Below are positions 47,112 through 55,513 of a stretch of DNA of 64,000 nt, piece by piece. A model generated the notes under the pieces. The model did no database searches. It was not told the DNA's origin and worked only from the letters and a program-made list of their open reading frames with translations. Numbering within the stretch: position 1 is the first letter of the stretch; each line of letters opens with the position of its first letter. This stretch comes from an uncultured Pelagibacteraceae bacterium (GTDB taxonomy: Bacteria; Pseudomonadota; Alphaproteobacteria; Pelagibacterales; Pelagibacteraceae): contig CACOCP010000002.1 in the NCBI GenBank assembly GCA_902625715.1, positions 123,105 through 187,104 on the forward strand, in the 5' to 3' direction. Both the position numbers and the translations under genes were made by a program.

Positions 47112-47126
47112 GCTAATTAAATTAGC
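47112..47126 (-). promoter_or_regulatory. Palindrome in cspA leader
   Basis: GCTAATTAAATTAGC is a perfect inverted repeat (7-bp arms around one base) 38 nt upstream of the cspA start. Its arms (GCTAA, TTAGC) recur in the inner repeat downstream of cspA (46812-46822). It could be an operator or a leader hairpin as in cold-shock mRNAs. The role is inferred. Confidence 0.4.
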
Positions 47127-47203
47127 AGTCGCTGAGTATAAGAAATTGCCAGATATAGCAAGATTATATTTGGTCTGGATTTATTTATTTTACCACCAAG
47201 ATG

Positions 47204-47279
47204 TGGTGGCTTCGGCGGGACTCGAACCAGCGACACAAGCCTTTTCAGGGCTCTGCTCTACCACCTGAGCTACGAAGCC
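47204..47279 (-). tRNA. tRNA-Phe (anticodon GAA)
   Basis: The reverse complement gives acceptor GGCTTCG with CGAAGCC, D-arm AGCTCAGGTGG, anticodon loop CTGAAAA (GAA), T-arm GGTTCGAGTCC, discriminator A and encoded CCA. It begins 6 nt after the infA stop on the same strand and is probably processed from the hisD-infA transcript. Confidence 0.97.
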
Positions 47280-47285
47280 ATCATT

Positions 47286-47501
47286 TTAAGATCTAAAAAT
47301 TATCCTACCTTTAGATAAATCGTAGGGACTAACTTCTAATTTAACTCTGTCTCCTTGTAAAACTCTGATACGGTTTTTTCTAAGTTTTCCAGCTGTATGT
47401 GCGGTTACATTATGTCCGTTATCAAGTTTGACCCTGAACATAGCGTTTGGAAGTAAGTCGGTTACCACTCCCTCAAACTCTAACGTATCTTGTTTTCCCA
47501 A
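47286..47501 (-). CDS. infA: Translation initiation factor IF-1
   Basis: The 71-residue OB-fold protein binds the 30S A site during initiation. Family sequence: [20 protein letters not shown], then [20 protein letters not shown] and [18 protein letters not shown]. Length is standard. The start follows the hisD stop directly with no gap, and tRNA-Phe follows after 6 nt. Confidence 0.97.
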   Translation of the reverse strand: MGKQDTLEFEGVVTDLLPNAMFRVKLDNGHNVTAHTAGKLRKNRIRVLQGDRVKLEVSPYDLSKGRIIFRS

Positions 47502-48767
47502 TTATTTACCTTTCATTCTAGATCTAATACTTTGAGCATGATTATCTAGATCTTCATACTCAGCGAGATGTGTAGCGGATTCTCCTAATTTCTCAATACC
47601 TTTTTTTGTAAGAGTTATATGGCTAATTTTTTTATAAAACTCACTTGAGTTTAATCCAGATGAAAACTTTGCAGAGCCTAAGGTTGGTAAAACATGGTTA
47701 GTACCAACATTATAATCTGAAACAGCCATTGGAGAATATTTTCCAATCATAATACTTCCTGCATTATAAATTTGATTTAGATACTTTTTATAATTAGACA
47801 CGTTAATTTCTAAGTGTTCGGAAGCTACCTCGTTAATTGCTTCTATTATTTGCTTATCAGTTTGAGCTAATACAATTAATCCATTATTTTTTAAACTTTT
47901 TAAAACAACACTCTTTCTCTGAACTTTTTGTATTCTTTCTTTAATTTCAATACTAAATTTATTTACTAATTTTTTATCTTTTGTAATTAAAATACATTGT
48001 GAGTTAACGTCATGCTCTGCTTGACCAATGATAGATGTTATTACTTGATTTAGATTAGTTTTTCCATCTGCTAATACACAAATTTCACTAGGCCCAGCTA
48101 CCATTCCCTCTGTCCCAACATCACCAAAAACTTCACGTTTGCTTCTTGCAACATATATATTTCCAGGTCCAACAACTTTGTTCACTTTTTGAATATAGGC
48201 TAAACTCGCTATAGCTTGTGCTCCGCCCATTGAATAAATTTCCTTAATTCCGACTTTTTTAGCCGCATAAAGTACAGCGGGGTTAAGTTTTCCATCAAGT
48301 TTTGGGTTAGCTAAAACAATTCTTTTAACACCTGAAATTTTTGCAGGCACTGCATTCATTAGTAATGTAGATGGTAAATTAGCTGGAACATAAATTCCCA
48401 CTGACTGTAAAGGCACATGCTTATATTCAAGTTTATTTTTTAAATTATCTACATACTTAATGTCTTTTGGTTTTTGTAGTGAATGAAACTTAAAAATTCT
48501 ATTATAGGCTAAATCGATACTTTTTTTAATCTTAGGGTCTAATGCTCTTATTGCTTTGTTTACTTTATCCTTTGAAGGTACAATCTCTGTATTTTTACTA
48601 AATTTTTTCTCATATCTTAAGAGAGCCTTTTTCCCATTTTTTCTTATGTCTTTTATAATTTTCGGTACAATTGAAGTATCTACCTCTTTTCCAGATCTTC
48701 TTTTATCTAAAAAGGATAGTAGTTCTCTTTTATAATTTTTTTTCTTACAATTAATTACTTTTATCAT
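47502..48767 (-). CDS. hisD: Histidinol dehydrogenase
   Basis: Oxidises histidinol to histidine in two NAD-linked steps at a zinc site. The 421-residue protein has YVPANLPSTLLMNAVPAKIS, GPGNIYVARSKREVFGDVG, GPSEICVLAD, GQAEHDVNSQ (zinc/catalytic) and ASEHLEI with the late DYNVGTNHVLPT. It overlaps the DUF2948 gene by 17 nt. The order murA-DUF2948-hisD-infA is familiar from alphaproteobacteria. Confidence 0.97.
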   Translation of the reverse strand: MIKVINCKKKNYKRELLSFLDKRRSGKEVDTSIVPKIIKDIRKNGKKALLRYEKKFSKNTEIVPSKDKVNKAIRALDPKIKKSIDLAYNRIFKFHSLQKPKDIKYVDNLKNKLEYKHVPLQSVGIYVPANLPSTLLMNAVPAKISGVKRIVLANPKLDGKLNPAVLYAAKKVGIKEIYSMGGAQAIASLAYIQKVNKVVGPGNIYVARSKREVFGDVGTEGMVAGPSEICVLADGKTNLNQVITSIIGQAEHDVNSQCILITKDKKLVNKFSIEIKERIQKVQRKSVVLKSLKNNGLIVLAQTDKQIIEAINEVASEHLEINVSNYKKYLNQIYNAGSIMIGKYSPMAVSDYNVGTNHVLPTLGSAKFSSGLNSSEFYKKISHITLTKKGIEKLGESATHLAEYEDLDNHAQSIRSRMKGK

Positions 48768-49158
48768 TCTCTATTTTTTGATCTTCCAATACTGCTTCTA
48801 TAATTTCAGAAGTGAGTGTTATAAATCTATTTTTTGAAAATAATAGGGTTATTTCAAAATTATGTTCTCTTTTAAATAAATCTATTGCTAACAATTCAAG
48901 TTCTGTTTCTGGTTCATTTTGATCAATGTTTTTTGATTTAGTGGATTGAACAAATTCAAACTTTATGATGCTATTTATTATTTTGTTATCATCTTCATTT
49001 TCTCTATCTTTTCTTAAAATTGAAATGAGAAATATTTTATTTGATGGAAGATATTTAATATCTGATATTTTAACTTTACCTTCCGAGCAACATGCAGATA
49101 TCATTTGAAGATCTTCTGGAGATTGAGCAATAATTTTTTTTAAGAACTTTTTACCCAT
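48751..49158 (-). CDS. DUF2948 family protein
   Basis: The 135-residue protein matches, by order and pattern, the alphaproteobacterial DUF2948 family: IIAQSPEDLQMISACCSEG, KISDIKYLPSNKIFLI, and a late segment LLFSKNRFITLTSEIIEAVL. No catalytic motif is visible. It lies between murA (1-nt overlap) and hisD. Function unknown. Confidence 0.8.
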   Translation of the reverse strand: MGKKFLKKIIAQSPEDLQMISACCSEGKVKISDIKYLPSNKIFLISILRKDRENEDDNKIINSIIKFEFVQSTKSKNIDQNEPETELELLAIDLFKREHNFEITLLFSKNRFITLTSEIIEAVLEDQKIENDKSN

Positions 49159-50420
49159 TAAGATAATCTTTTTATTCTAACCCCAATTTTTTTCAGTTTA
49201 TTTTCAATCTTTTCATATCCTCTATCTAAATGATATATTCTATTAATTACTGACCGCCCCTTTGAAATAATTGCAGCTAAAACTAAAGCAACCGAAGCTC
49301 TTAAGTCGCTGGACATTAACTCTGCTCCTATAAATTCTGTATTACCCTCAATAGTAGCTTTGTTATCTTTTATAACTATTTTTGCGCCTAATCTTCTTAA
49401 CTCAGCAACATGCATAAATCTATTTTCAAAAATACTTTCAGTTATCGAACTTCTTCCATTGGCTTTGCACATCAAAACCATAAACTGTGCTTGTAAATCA
49501 GTTGGAAAATTTGGATATTCTTTTGTAACTATACTATTTATACTTTTAATTTTTTGTGGTCCTTTAATCTTTATTTCATTTTTACTCGTCTTAATTTTTG
49601 CACCAGATCTTTTTAATAGATTTAATTCTGTCTGGATCAATTTTGGATTAAAGTTTTTAATTGTCAGATCACCTTTTGTTAAAGTTGCCGCAACACAAAA
49701 AGTTCCTGTTTCTATTCTGTCTCCCATTACAGAATAACTGGTAGAGTTCAAAGAATTTACACCAATTATTTGACAAGTCCTTTTTCCAATCCATTTTATA
49801 TTTGCACCTGCTGACTTAAGAAAATTTGTTAGATCCTTTATTTCAGGTTCAATCGCACAATTTTTTAATGTAGTTTTTCCTTGTGCTAGAGTGGCTGCAA
49901 TAATTGAATTTTCTGTTGCTCCAACACTAATTTTCGAAAATTTAATCATAGTACCCTTTAGTTTCCCTTTTGAACTTGCATGAATATATCCTTTTTTAAT
50001 TTCGTATTTCATTCCAAGTTTTTTAAGTGCACTTAAATGAAAATTTACTGGTCTTGCTCCGATTAAGCATCCTCCTGGTAATGATGTTATGGATTTATGA
50101 TATTTTGAAATTAAAGGTCCTAAAACCAATATACCTGCTCTCATGGTTTTAACTAGCGAGTAAGAAGCAAAATAATTTTGCTTTTTTGTTTTATAAATTT
50201 TTACAGTTTTTTTATTTTTTGAGAATTTAATTTTTGAGCCAAGAGACTTTAGAAGATTTAACATTGTATCTATATCTCTAACCCTTGGAAGATTTTCTAT
50301 AACCACAGGTTTATCAAATAATAATGTTGAAGCTAAAATTGGTAATGCTGCATTTTTTGAACCACTGATTGAGACTTGTCCCTTGACTTTACAAGGACCC
50401 GTAATCAAAAACTTGTCCAT
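49158..50420 (-). CDS. murA: UDP-N-acetylglucosamine 1-carboxyvinyltransferase
   Basis: First committed step of peptidoglycan synthesis, adding enolpyruvate to UDP-GlcNAc. The 420-residue protein has GQVSISGSKNAALPILA at the start, the RAGILVLGPLISK region, and the active-site loop SLPGGCLIGARPVNFHL, where the catalytic Cys is in GGCLIG. Length is normal. It lies 1 nt after dcd. Confidence 0.97.
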   Translation of the reverse strand: MDKFLITGPCKVKGQVSISGSKNAALPILASTLLFDKPVVIENLPRVRDIDTMLNLLKSLGSKIKFSKNKKTVKIYKTKKQNYFASYSLVKTMRAGILVLGPLISKYHKSITSLPGGCLIGARPVNFHLSALKKLGMKYEIKKGYIHASSKGKLKGTMIKFSKISVGATENSIIAATLAQGKTTLKNCAIEPEIKDLTNFLKSAGANIKWIGKRTCQIIGVNSLNSTSYSVMGDRIETGTFCVAATLTKGDLTIKNFNPKLIQTELNLLKRSGAKIKTSKNEIKIKGPQKIKSINSIVTKEYPNFPTDLQAQFMVLMCKANGRSSITESIFENRFMHVAELRRLGAKIVIKDNKATIEGNTEFIGAELMSSDLRASVALVLAAIISKGRSVINRIYHLDRGYEKIENKLKKIGVRIKRLS

Positions 50421-50421
50421 T

Positions 50422-50979
50422 TTATTTTATTTTTGCGACCTGAATAGTTGTTTGACCCTGATATTTTCCGTTCTTAGATTTATATGTAGTTTCTGGTTCT
50501 GTCTCTGATTTAAAAAATAAAAACTGAGCTATTCCTTCATTAGAATAAATTTTTGCAGGATTAGGTGTTGTATTACTTAGCTCTATGACAATATTGCCTT
50601 CAAACTCATTTTCAATTGGAGTTACATTACAAATAATACCAGTCCTAGCGTAAGTACTTTTTCCAACACAAATACAAAGAACATCTTTTGGAATTCTAAA
50701 ATATTCAACTGTTTTTGCTAAAACAAAAGAATTAGGTGGAATTATGCAGTGAGAGCCCTTTCTCTCAATAAAATTGTCATCAGAGAAGTTTTTAGGGTCT
50801 ACTAAAGAACTATTTACATTTGTAAAAATTCTATATTCATCTGAAATTCTAACATCATAACCCATGCTACTTAATCCATAAGATATTTTTCCCTCAGAAA
50901 CTTGATGATCTAAAAACGGTTCGATCATATTGTGTTCTTTACACATTTTCTTAATCCAAGTATCGGGCTGAATGGACAT
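50422..50979 (-). CDS. dcd: dCTP deaminase
   Basis: Deaminates dCTP to dUTP for thymidylate synthesis. The 185-residue protein has the family sequence [38 protein letters not shown] (catalytic segment; the Glu lies just after, in [14 protein letters not shown]) and GIAQFLFF. It is of the E. coli/alphaproteobacterial deaminase type. Confidence 0.95.
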   Translation of the reverse strand: MSIQPDTWIKKMCKEHNMIEPFLDHQVSEGKISYGLSSMGYDVRISDEYRIFTNVNSSLVDPKNFSDDNFIERKGSHCIIPPNSFVLAKTVEYFRIPKDVLCICVGKSTYARTGIICNVTPIENEFEGNIVIELSNTTPNPAKIYSNEGIAQFLFFKSETEPETTYKSKNGKYQGQTTIQVAKIK

Positions 50980-50981
50980 GT

Positions 50982-51086
50982 CTATTTATTATTTTTCTTT
51001 TGTTTCTTTTGAAAAATTTTTCTCTTTTTTAAATTCTTTTTTAATGCAATTTCAAGTTTACTAAGCTTATCCTTCTTAGAATTCAT
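50982..51086 (-). CDS. Tiny basic protein (34 aa)
   Basis: This ORF starts ATG at 51086 and ends TAG at 50982, 2 nt before dcd starts and 4 nt after the next small gene, so it fits tightly into the operon. The protein begins [19 protein letters not shown] and continues [12 protein letters not shown]. It resembles the very short alphaproteobacterial proteins with the pattern LR.NLKRRK, which I recall without a known role. Strongly basic and probably nucleic-acid associated. Confidence 0.55.
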   Translation of the reverse strand: MNSKKDKLSKLEIALKKNLKKRKIFQKKQKKNNK

Positions 51087-51090
51087 TGAA

Positions 51091-51288
51091 TTACTTTTTA
51101 TCAGGATTTGTAAGATGATCTAAAGTTATAACTTGGTCTATAGGAATTGTTTTATCTTCTTCTTTTTTTACTTCTCCATGCTTTGCTTGTTTTTTAGCTC
51201 TTTTTTCAGCAAGCTTCTTTTCTCTTTTAGCTTGCTTCTCCATAGCTTTTGCGCCTCGAGTAGATTTATAGTCGTAGTGAATTCCCAT
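51091..51288 (-). CDS. Small highly charged protein (65 aa)
   Basis: The 65-residue protein begins MGIHYDYKSTRGAKAMEKQ, followed by a Lys/Arg/Glu-rich helix (RKLAEKRAKKQAK-type, about 20-40) and a C-terminal segment DQVITLDHLTNPDKK. A YDYKS start followed by a basic helix is seen in some alphaproteobacterial small proteins. No domain is recognised. It lies 4 nt before the 34-residue basic ORF and upstream of dcd-murA-hisD. Confidence 0.65.
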   Translation of the reverse strand: MGIHYDYKSTRGAKAMEKQAKREKKLAEKRAKKQAKHGEVKKEEDKTIPIDQVITLDHLTNPDKK

Positions 51289-51385
51289 AGCATTTCCTTA
51301 AGAATAGATATAACTCATTTTTGGAAAAAATTAAGGCAATAATTTGAAAAAATTAATTTTATACACTAAATTTAAAATAGAATTA

Positions 51386-51459
51386 GCCCCTATAGTTAAA
51401 TGGTATAACACATCCATGGTAAGGATGAGTTTCCAGTTCAATTCTGGGTGGGGGCACCA
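51386..51459 (+). tRNA. tRNA-Thr (anticodon GGT)
   Basis: The + strand folds as acceptor GCCCCTA with TGGGGGC, a D-arm with a reduced TAGTTAAATGG sequence, anticodon loop ATGGTAA (GGT), T-arm CCAGTTCAATTCTGG, discriminator A and encoded CCA. The D-arm departs from the usual AGCTCAG. It ends 3 nt before the stop of the convergent VTT-domain gene. Confidence 0.95.
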
Positions 51460-51462
51460 GAA

Positions 51463-52182
51463 TTATTTTGAGTAAAATTTTTTTCTTAAAAGAAATCCAA
51501 TCAAAACTAAAGTTATAATTCCTATAATTGGTAAATAGATATCTGGTGTCAAAAGTAATTGTAAAAGACTAGGTGCCTCAGAATTTTCCTCCAAAATTTT
51601 ATTTAGGCCAGCGCCTAGAGAAGCTCCTACAAACAATTGGGGCGTCATTCCAATAACTGAACCTAGAAAGAAATTTCTTATCTTAACATTAAAAATTGTA
51701 GGTAAAATATTTGATATAAAAAAAGGTATACCACCTATAAATCTATAAATTAAAAAAAATGTAAATTCATTCTCTTTAAATTTTTCAGTTAAATTATTAA
51801 AACGGGATGAAAACTTTTCTTCAATTAAATCTTTTAAAAAATAATTGGCAAACATATACAAAAATGTTGCACCAATTGATAATCCAAAAACAATTATTAA
51901 TGTACCGAGCCACTTACCGAAGACAAAACCTCCTACTAAAAAAACTGGAGACCCAAATCCTAATAATAAGACCCAGATGATTGTTCCTAAAAGAAATAAA
52001 ATACTTGATATAAAAATATTACTATTTTTAACTTGCTCCAATGTATCTCTATTGTCTCTAATTAATTCATAACTTGAGAAATCTTGAAATGAAAATTTGC
52101 TAAAAAAGAACCATAAAAAAATAGATACAATCAAAATATAAGCAGAACCTAAAAATATTTTAATTTTTTTTTCCTTATTCAT
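51463..52182 (-). CDS. TVP38/TMEM64-type (VTT domain) membrane protein
   Basis: The 239-residue integral membrane protein has about six hydrophobic segments: residues 10-28, 58-78, 79-100, a middle pair and a last one near 213-232. The conserved core is GSPVFLVGGFVFGKWLG followed by GATFLYMFANYFL and FRFIGGIPFF. This matches the VTT (DedA-related) family, linked to lipid scrambling or transport. The exact substrate is unknown. It is divergent from rpmH. Confidence 0.85.
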   Translation of the reverse strand: MNKEKKIKIFLGSAYILIVSIFLWFFFSKFSFQDFSSYELIRDNRDTLEQVKNSNIFISSILFLLGTIIWVLLLGFGSPVFLVGGFVFGKWLGTLIIVFGLSIGATFLYMFANYFLKDLIEEKFSSRFNNLTEKFKENEFTFFLIYRFIGGIPFFISNILPTIFNVKIRNFFLGSVIGMTPQLFVGASLGAGLNKILEENSEAPSLLQLLLTPDIYLPIIGIITLVLIGFLLRKKFYSK

Positions 52183-52208
52183 TGAGCTCTAATTTATTAA
52201 AAATCGCT

Positions 52209-52238
52209 GTACTTATATATATTTATTTGTATAAGTAC
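52209..52238 (+). promoter_or_regulatory. Inverted repeat in rpmH leader
   Basis: GTACTTATA (52209-52217) and TATAAGTAC (52230-52238) form a perfect 9-bp inverted repeat around 12 nt, starting 57 nt upstream of the rpmH ATG. It may be an operator between the two divergent genes or a leader hairpin of L34 mRNA. The pattern is seen; its function is inferred. Confidence 0.35.
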
Positions 52239-52265
52239 GTGAATTTAACAATAAATTGACTAACC

Positions 52266-52403
52266 ATGAAACGTACATATCAACCTAGTAATCGAGTTCG
52301 TAAAAAATCTGTGGGGTTCAGGGCTAAAATGAAAACCAAAGGTGGAAGAAAAGTTCTTAAAAGAAGAAGAGCTAAAGGTAGAAAAAAGTTAACTAATGCT
52401 TAA
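52266..52403 (+). CDS. rpmH: 50S ribosomal protein L34
   Basis: The 45-residue basic protein is typical L34: [20 protein letters not shown], then [19 protein letters not shown]. Its TAA overlaps the rnpA ATG by one base. It begins the conserved order rpmH-rnpA-yidD-yidC found near the origin in many bacteria. Confidence 0.97.
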   Translation: MKRTYQPSNRVRKKSVGFRAKMKTKGGRKVLKRRRAKGRKKLTNA

Positions 52404-52744
52404 TGAAAAGCAAAATAGTAAGCCTTTCTAAAAACGAAGAATTTAAATCAATCCTTAGTGGAAAAAAAATATCCAATAAATATTTAACAATTTTTTTTAA
52501 GAGATTATCTGGTAAGAACAACAAAAAATTAAATATTAGCTTTGTAACTAAAAAGAAAATTGGTAACGCTGTTAGTAGAAACAAAATAAAAAGAAGACTT
52601 AAAAATATTATGAATGATGCTGTAAAATCAATCAATATAAACTTTAATTATTCATATCTTTTGATCTCTCGAAAATCTGTTTTGGATGACAATTATAAAA
52701 TTATAAAAGAGAAAGTTTTTCAAGATTTTGAAAAGATAAAATAA
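52403..52744 (+). CDS. rnpA: Ribonuclease P protein component
   Basis: Protein subunit of RNase P, which matures tRNA 5' ends. The 113-residue protein has the conserved basic motif KIGNAVSRNKIKRRLKNIM (RNR-type helix, about residues 50-70) and the start LSKNEEFKSIL. Coupled to rpmH by 1-nt overlap and to yidD by 1-nt overlap. The RNA subunit is not in the window. Confidence 0.95.
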   Translation: MKSKIVSLSKNEEFKSILSGKKISNKYLTIFFKRLSGKNNKKLNISFVTKKKIGNAVSRNKIKRRLKNIMNDAVKSININFNYSYLLISRKSVLDDNYKIIKEKVFQDFEKIK

Positions 52745-52992
52745 TGAAAATTATAAATTATATATTTATTTTTCTTATTAAGGCTTACAAATTTTTATTA
52801 AGCCCTTTTTTTTATAATTCGTGTAAATTCCATCCAACTTGTAGCAGTTATTGTTTAGAATGTTTTGAAAAATACAATTTTATTAAAGCAATCTATAAGT
52901 CGTTTCATAGAATTTTAAGATGTAATCCGTGGTTTGGTCATGGAGGGCATGATCCTGTTGAAAAGTTAAGAGGTAAAAAAATTGGACTCTAA
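52744..52992 (+). CDS. yidD: Membrane protein insertion efficiency factor YidD
   Basis: The 82-residue protein has the strongly conserved YidD core: FYNSCKFHPTCSSYCLECF, then RILRCNPWFGHGGHDPV. It has an amphipathic N-terminus that associates with the inner membrane and helps YidC. It overlaps yidC by 11 nt. Confidence 0.95.
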   Translation: MKIINYIFIFLIKAYKFLLSPFFYNSCKFHPTCSSYCLECFEKYNFIKAIYKSFHRILRCNPWFGHGGHDPVEKLRGKKIGL

Positions 52993-54664
52993 AAATGTCA
53001 TAGCAGCAATTTCATTGAGTGCAGCAGTAATAATAATTTATGGATTATTTTTTGCTCCTCCACCTCCGGATCCAAAAAAAATCAATAATGAAAAAAATAA
53101 TATTGTTGAATCGACGAGTGAAGCACCATCATTAGATCAAAATGTCGAGGTTTCAAAAATTTCTCGAAATGAGGCTATAGAAAATGAAGATAGAGTTCAA
53201 TTTGAAAATAGTACAGTAATTGGATCAATTTCTTTAGTTGGTGGATCAATAGATGATTTAACATTTAAAAAGTACACTAATACTCTAAATGGTGATGATA
53301 ACGTTATTTTGTTAAATCCAAAAAAGGTAGAGGATGGTTATTATATTGAAACCGGGTGGGCAACAGCAAACAAAAATATTAATCTTCCTAATTCTAAAAC
53401 AATTTGGACAATTGAAGGAAATAATAAATTAACCCCTAATTCTCCAATAAAGCTCTCATGGACAAATGATCAAAATATTAAATTTATAAAAGATATTAGT
53501 ATTGATGATCAATATTTATTTAAAGTAAACCAAACAATAATTAATAATTCAGAAAAAACTTATAATTTTTACCCCTATGGCCAAATTATAAGAAACCTAG
53601 CACCGGAAATAATTGATTTTTTTATTCTACACGAAGGTCTTATAGGTGTATTTGATGATCAATTAGTAGAGGAAGACTATGATGATATAGAAGAAAAAAA
53701 ATTTTCAATTAATGCTGACAAAGGATGGTTAGGAATTACTGACAAGTACTGGATTACAAGTTTAATACCACAAGAAAATAGAAAATTTAGAACTGACTTT
53801 GATTATAAAAATAAGTTTAGAGCAAACTTTATTGAGACAAGTGCAACAGAAATTGGAGCTAATGAAACAAAATCTAATGAGATTAAGATTATAATAGCAG
53901 CAAAAGAGGTTGATATTATTGATGGATACGCTGAAAATCTCAATATAAGCAAATATGACCTAGCGATTGATTGGGGTTGGTTTTATTTCTTAGTTAAACC
54001 ACTTTTCTTCTTAATAGACTATTTTTTCAAACTAACTGGTAATTTTGGTATAGCAATCATTCTAATTACTGTTTGTATTAGAATAGTATTTTTTCCTCTT
54101 GCAAATTACTCATTTAAATCAATGGCAAAAATGAAAGTTCTGCAACCTGAAATGACAAGACTAAAAGAACTTCATAAAGAGGATAAAATGAAACTGCAGC
54201 AAGAAATGATGGCATTGTATAAGAAGGAAAAAGTAAATCCTGTTAGTGGGTGCCTGCCAATTTTTATACAGATACCTTTCTTCTTCGCAATTTATAAAGT
54301 TTTGTTTGTAACTTTAGAAATGAGACATCAACCGTTTTATGGATGGATAAAAGATTTAAGTGAAAGAGATCCAACTTCAATATTTAATTTATTTGGACTT
54401 ATCCCATGGGACCCACCATCATTTTTACTTATTGGTGTATGGCCGTGTTTAATGGGATTAAGTATGTATCTGCAACAAAAACTAAATCCAACTCCTCCTG
54501 ATCCAATTCAGGCAAAAATATTTGCGTTCTTTCCTTTATTCCTTACAGTTATTTTAGCACCTTTTCCATCAGGTTTGGTCATTTATTGGACAATTAATAA
54601 TATACTTACTATGGCACAGCAGTACGTCATAATAAAAAGAACTACTGTAAAAACTGCTCAATAA
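52982..54664 (+). CDS. yidC: Membrane protein insertase YidC
   Basis: Inserts and folds inner-membrane proteins, alone or with SecYEG. The 560-residue protein begins at TTG 52982 (MDSKNVIAAISLSAAVIIIY), inside the end of yidD. It has an N-terminal signal-anchor, a large periplasmic beta domain (about 60-330), and the conserved five-helix insertase core (FGIAIILITVCIRIVFFPL with the key Arg, then VNPVSGCLPIFIQIPFFFA). Length is normal. argB follows immediately; the GTPase gene engB, often found between yidC and argB in alphaproteobacteria, is absent here. Confidence 0.97.
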   Translation: MDSKNVIAAISLSAAVIIIYGLFFAPPPPDPKKINNEKNNIVESTSEAPSLDQNVEVSKISRNEAIENEDRVQFENSTVIGSISLVGGSIDDLTFKKYTNTLNGDDNVILLNPKKVEDGYYIETGWATANKNINLPNSKTIWTIEGNNKLTPNSPIKLSWTNDQNIKFIKDISIDDQYLFKVNQTIINNSEKTYNFYPYGQIIRNLAPEIIDFFILHEGLIGVFDDQLVEEDYDDIEEKKFSINADKGWLGITDKYWITSLIPQENRKFRTDFDYKNKFRANFIETSATEIGANETKSNEIKIIIAAKEVDIIDGYAENLNISKYDLAIDWGWFYFLVKPLFFLIDYFFKLTGNFGIAIILITVCIRIVFFPLANYSFKSMAKMKVLQPEMTRLKELHKEDKMKLQQEMMALYKKEKVNPVSGCLPIFIQIPFFFAIYKVLFVTLEMRHQPFYGWIKDLSERDPTSIFNLFGLIPWDPPSFLLIGVWPCLMGLSMYLQQKLNPTPPDPIQAKIFAFFPLFLTVILAPFPSGLVIYWTINNILTMAQQYVIIKRTTVKTAQ

Positions 54665-55513
54665 ATGGAATTAGAAAAAATTCTACCTAACAATGGACCC
54701 TCCATTGATGAAGTAAAAAAATATACAACTAAATACTCAAACGATATCATTGTTATAAAATGTGGTGGATCTGTACTTTTAGAAAAGAATTTATTTAATC
54801 AATTCATTGAAGATATCTCGGTAATTAATAAATTAGGTCTTTCTGCCGTTGTAGTCCATGGTGGAGGAAAAAATATTCAAAAAAAACTTGATGAGCATAA
54901 TTTAAAGTCTGTGTTTATGGATGGATTGAGAGTAACTGATGAAAAAACAATTAAAATTGTAGAGGAAGCTTTATTAGAACTTAATTTTGAAATTTTAAGT
55001 GAGATAAGTAATCATCAAGCTAATTCTGTATCAATCAGTCCAAAAAAAAACAATATCATAAGAGTAACCCCTGAGAGAAAAGAACTTGGTTTTGTAGGAA
55101 CACCTACTGAAATCAAAAAGGATACAATTCTAGAAATTATAAGTGAAAAGAAAATTCCTTTAATTGTTCCAATGGGAATTGGTGAAGACAACAATGTTTA
55201 TAATATAAATGCAGATATAGCAGCTGGCGCAATTGCAAAGGAGTTAAAAGCCAGACGGTTATTATTAATGACCGATGTTGAAGGTGTATTAGACAAAAGC
55301 AAACATCTAATTTCTGAAATAAATTCTTCAATGGCAAATGAAATGCTTGAAAATAAAACGATCGAAGGTGGAATGATACCTAAGATAAAAACTTGTTTAG
55401 ATGCCGTAAATAATGGTGTTACTGGAGTTGTTATTGTCGATGGCAGAAAACAACATTCTATATTATTTGAAATCTTCTCAGATAAAGGAGCTGGGACTTT
55501 AATAAGAAAATGA
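54665..55513 (+). CDS. argB: Acetylglutamate kinase
   Basis: Second step of arginine synthesis. The 282-residue protein has the glycine-rich loops IKCGGSVL and VVHGGGKNI, the RVTDEKT region, and LLMTDVEGVLD with the late GGMIPKIKTCLDAV. Starts directly after the yidC stop and overlaps the HAD gene by 4 nt. Confidence 0.96.
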   Translation: MELEKILPNNGPSIDEVKKYTTKYSNDIIVIKCGGSVLLEKNLFNQFIEDISVINKLGLSAVVVHGGGKNIQKKLDEHNLKSVFMDGLRVTDEKTIKIVEEALLELNFEILSEISNHQANSVSISPKKNNIIRVTPERKELGFVGTPTEIKKDTILEIISEKKIPLIVPMGIGEDNNVYNINADIAAGAIAKELKARRLLLMTDVEGVLDKSKHLISEINSSMANEMLENKTIEGGMIPKIKTCLDAVNNGVTGVVIVDGRKQHSILFEIFSDKGAGTLIRK

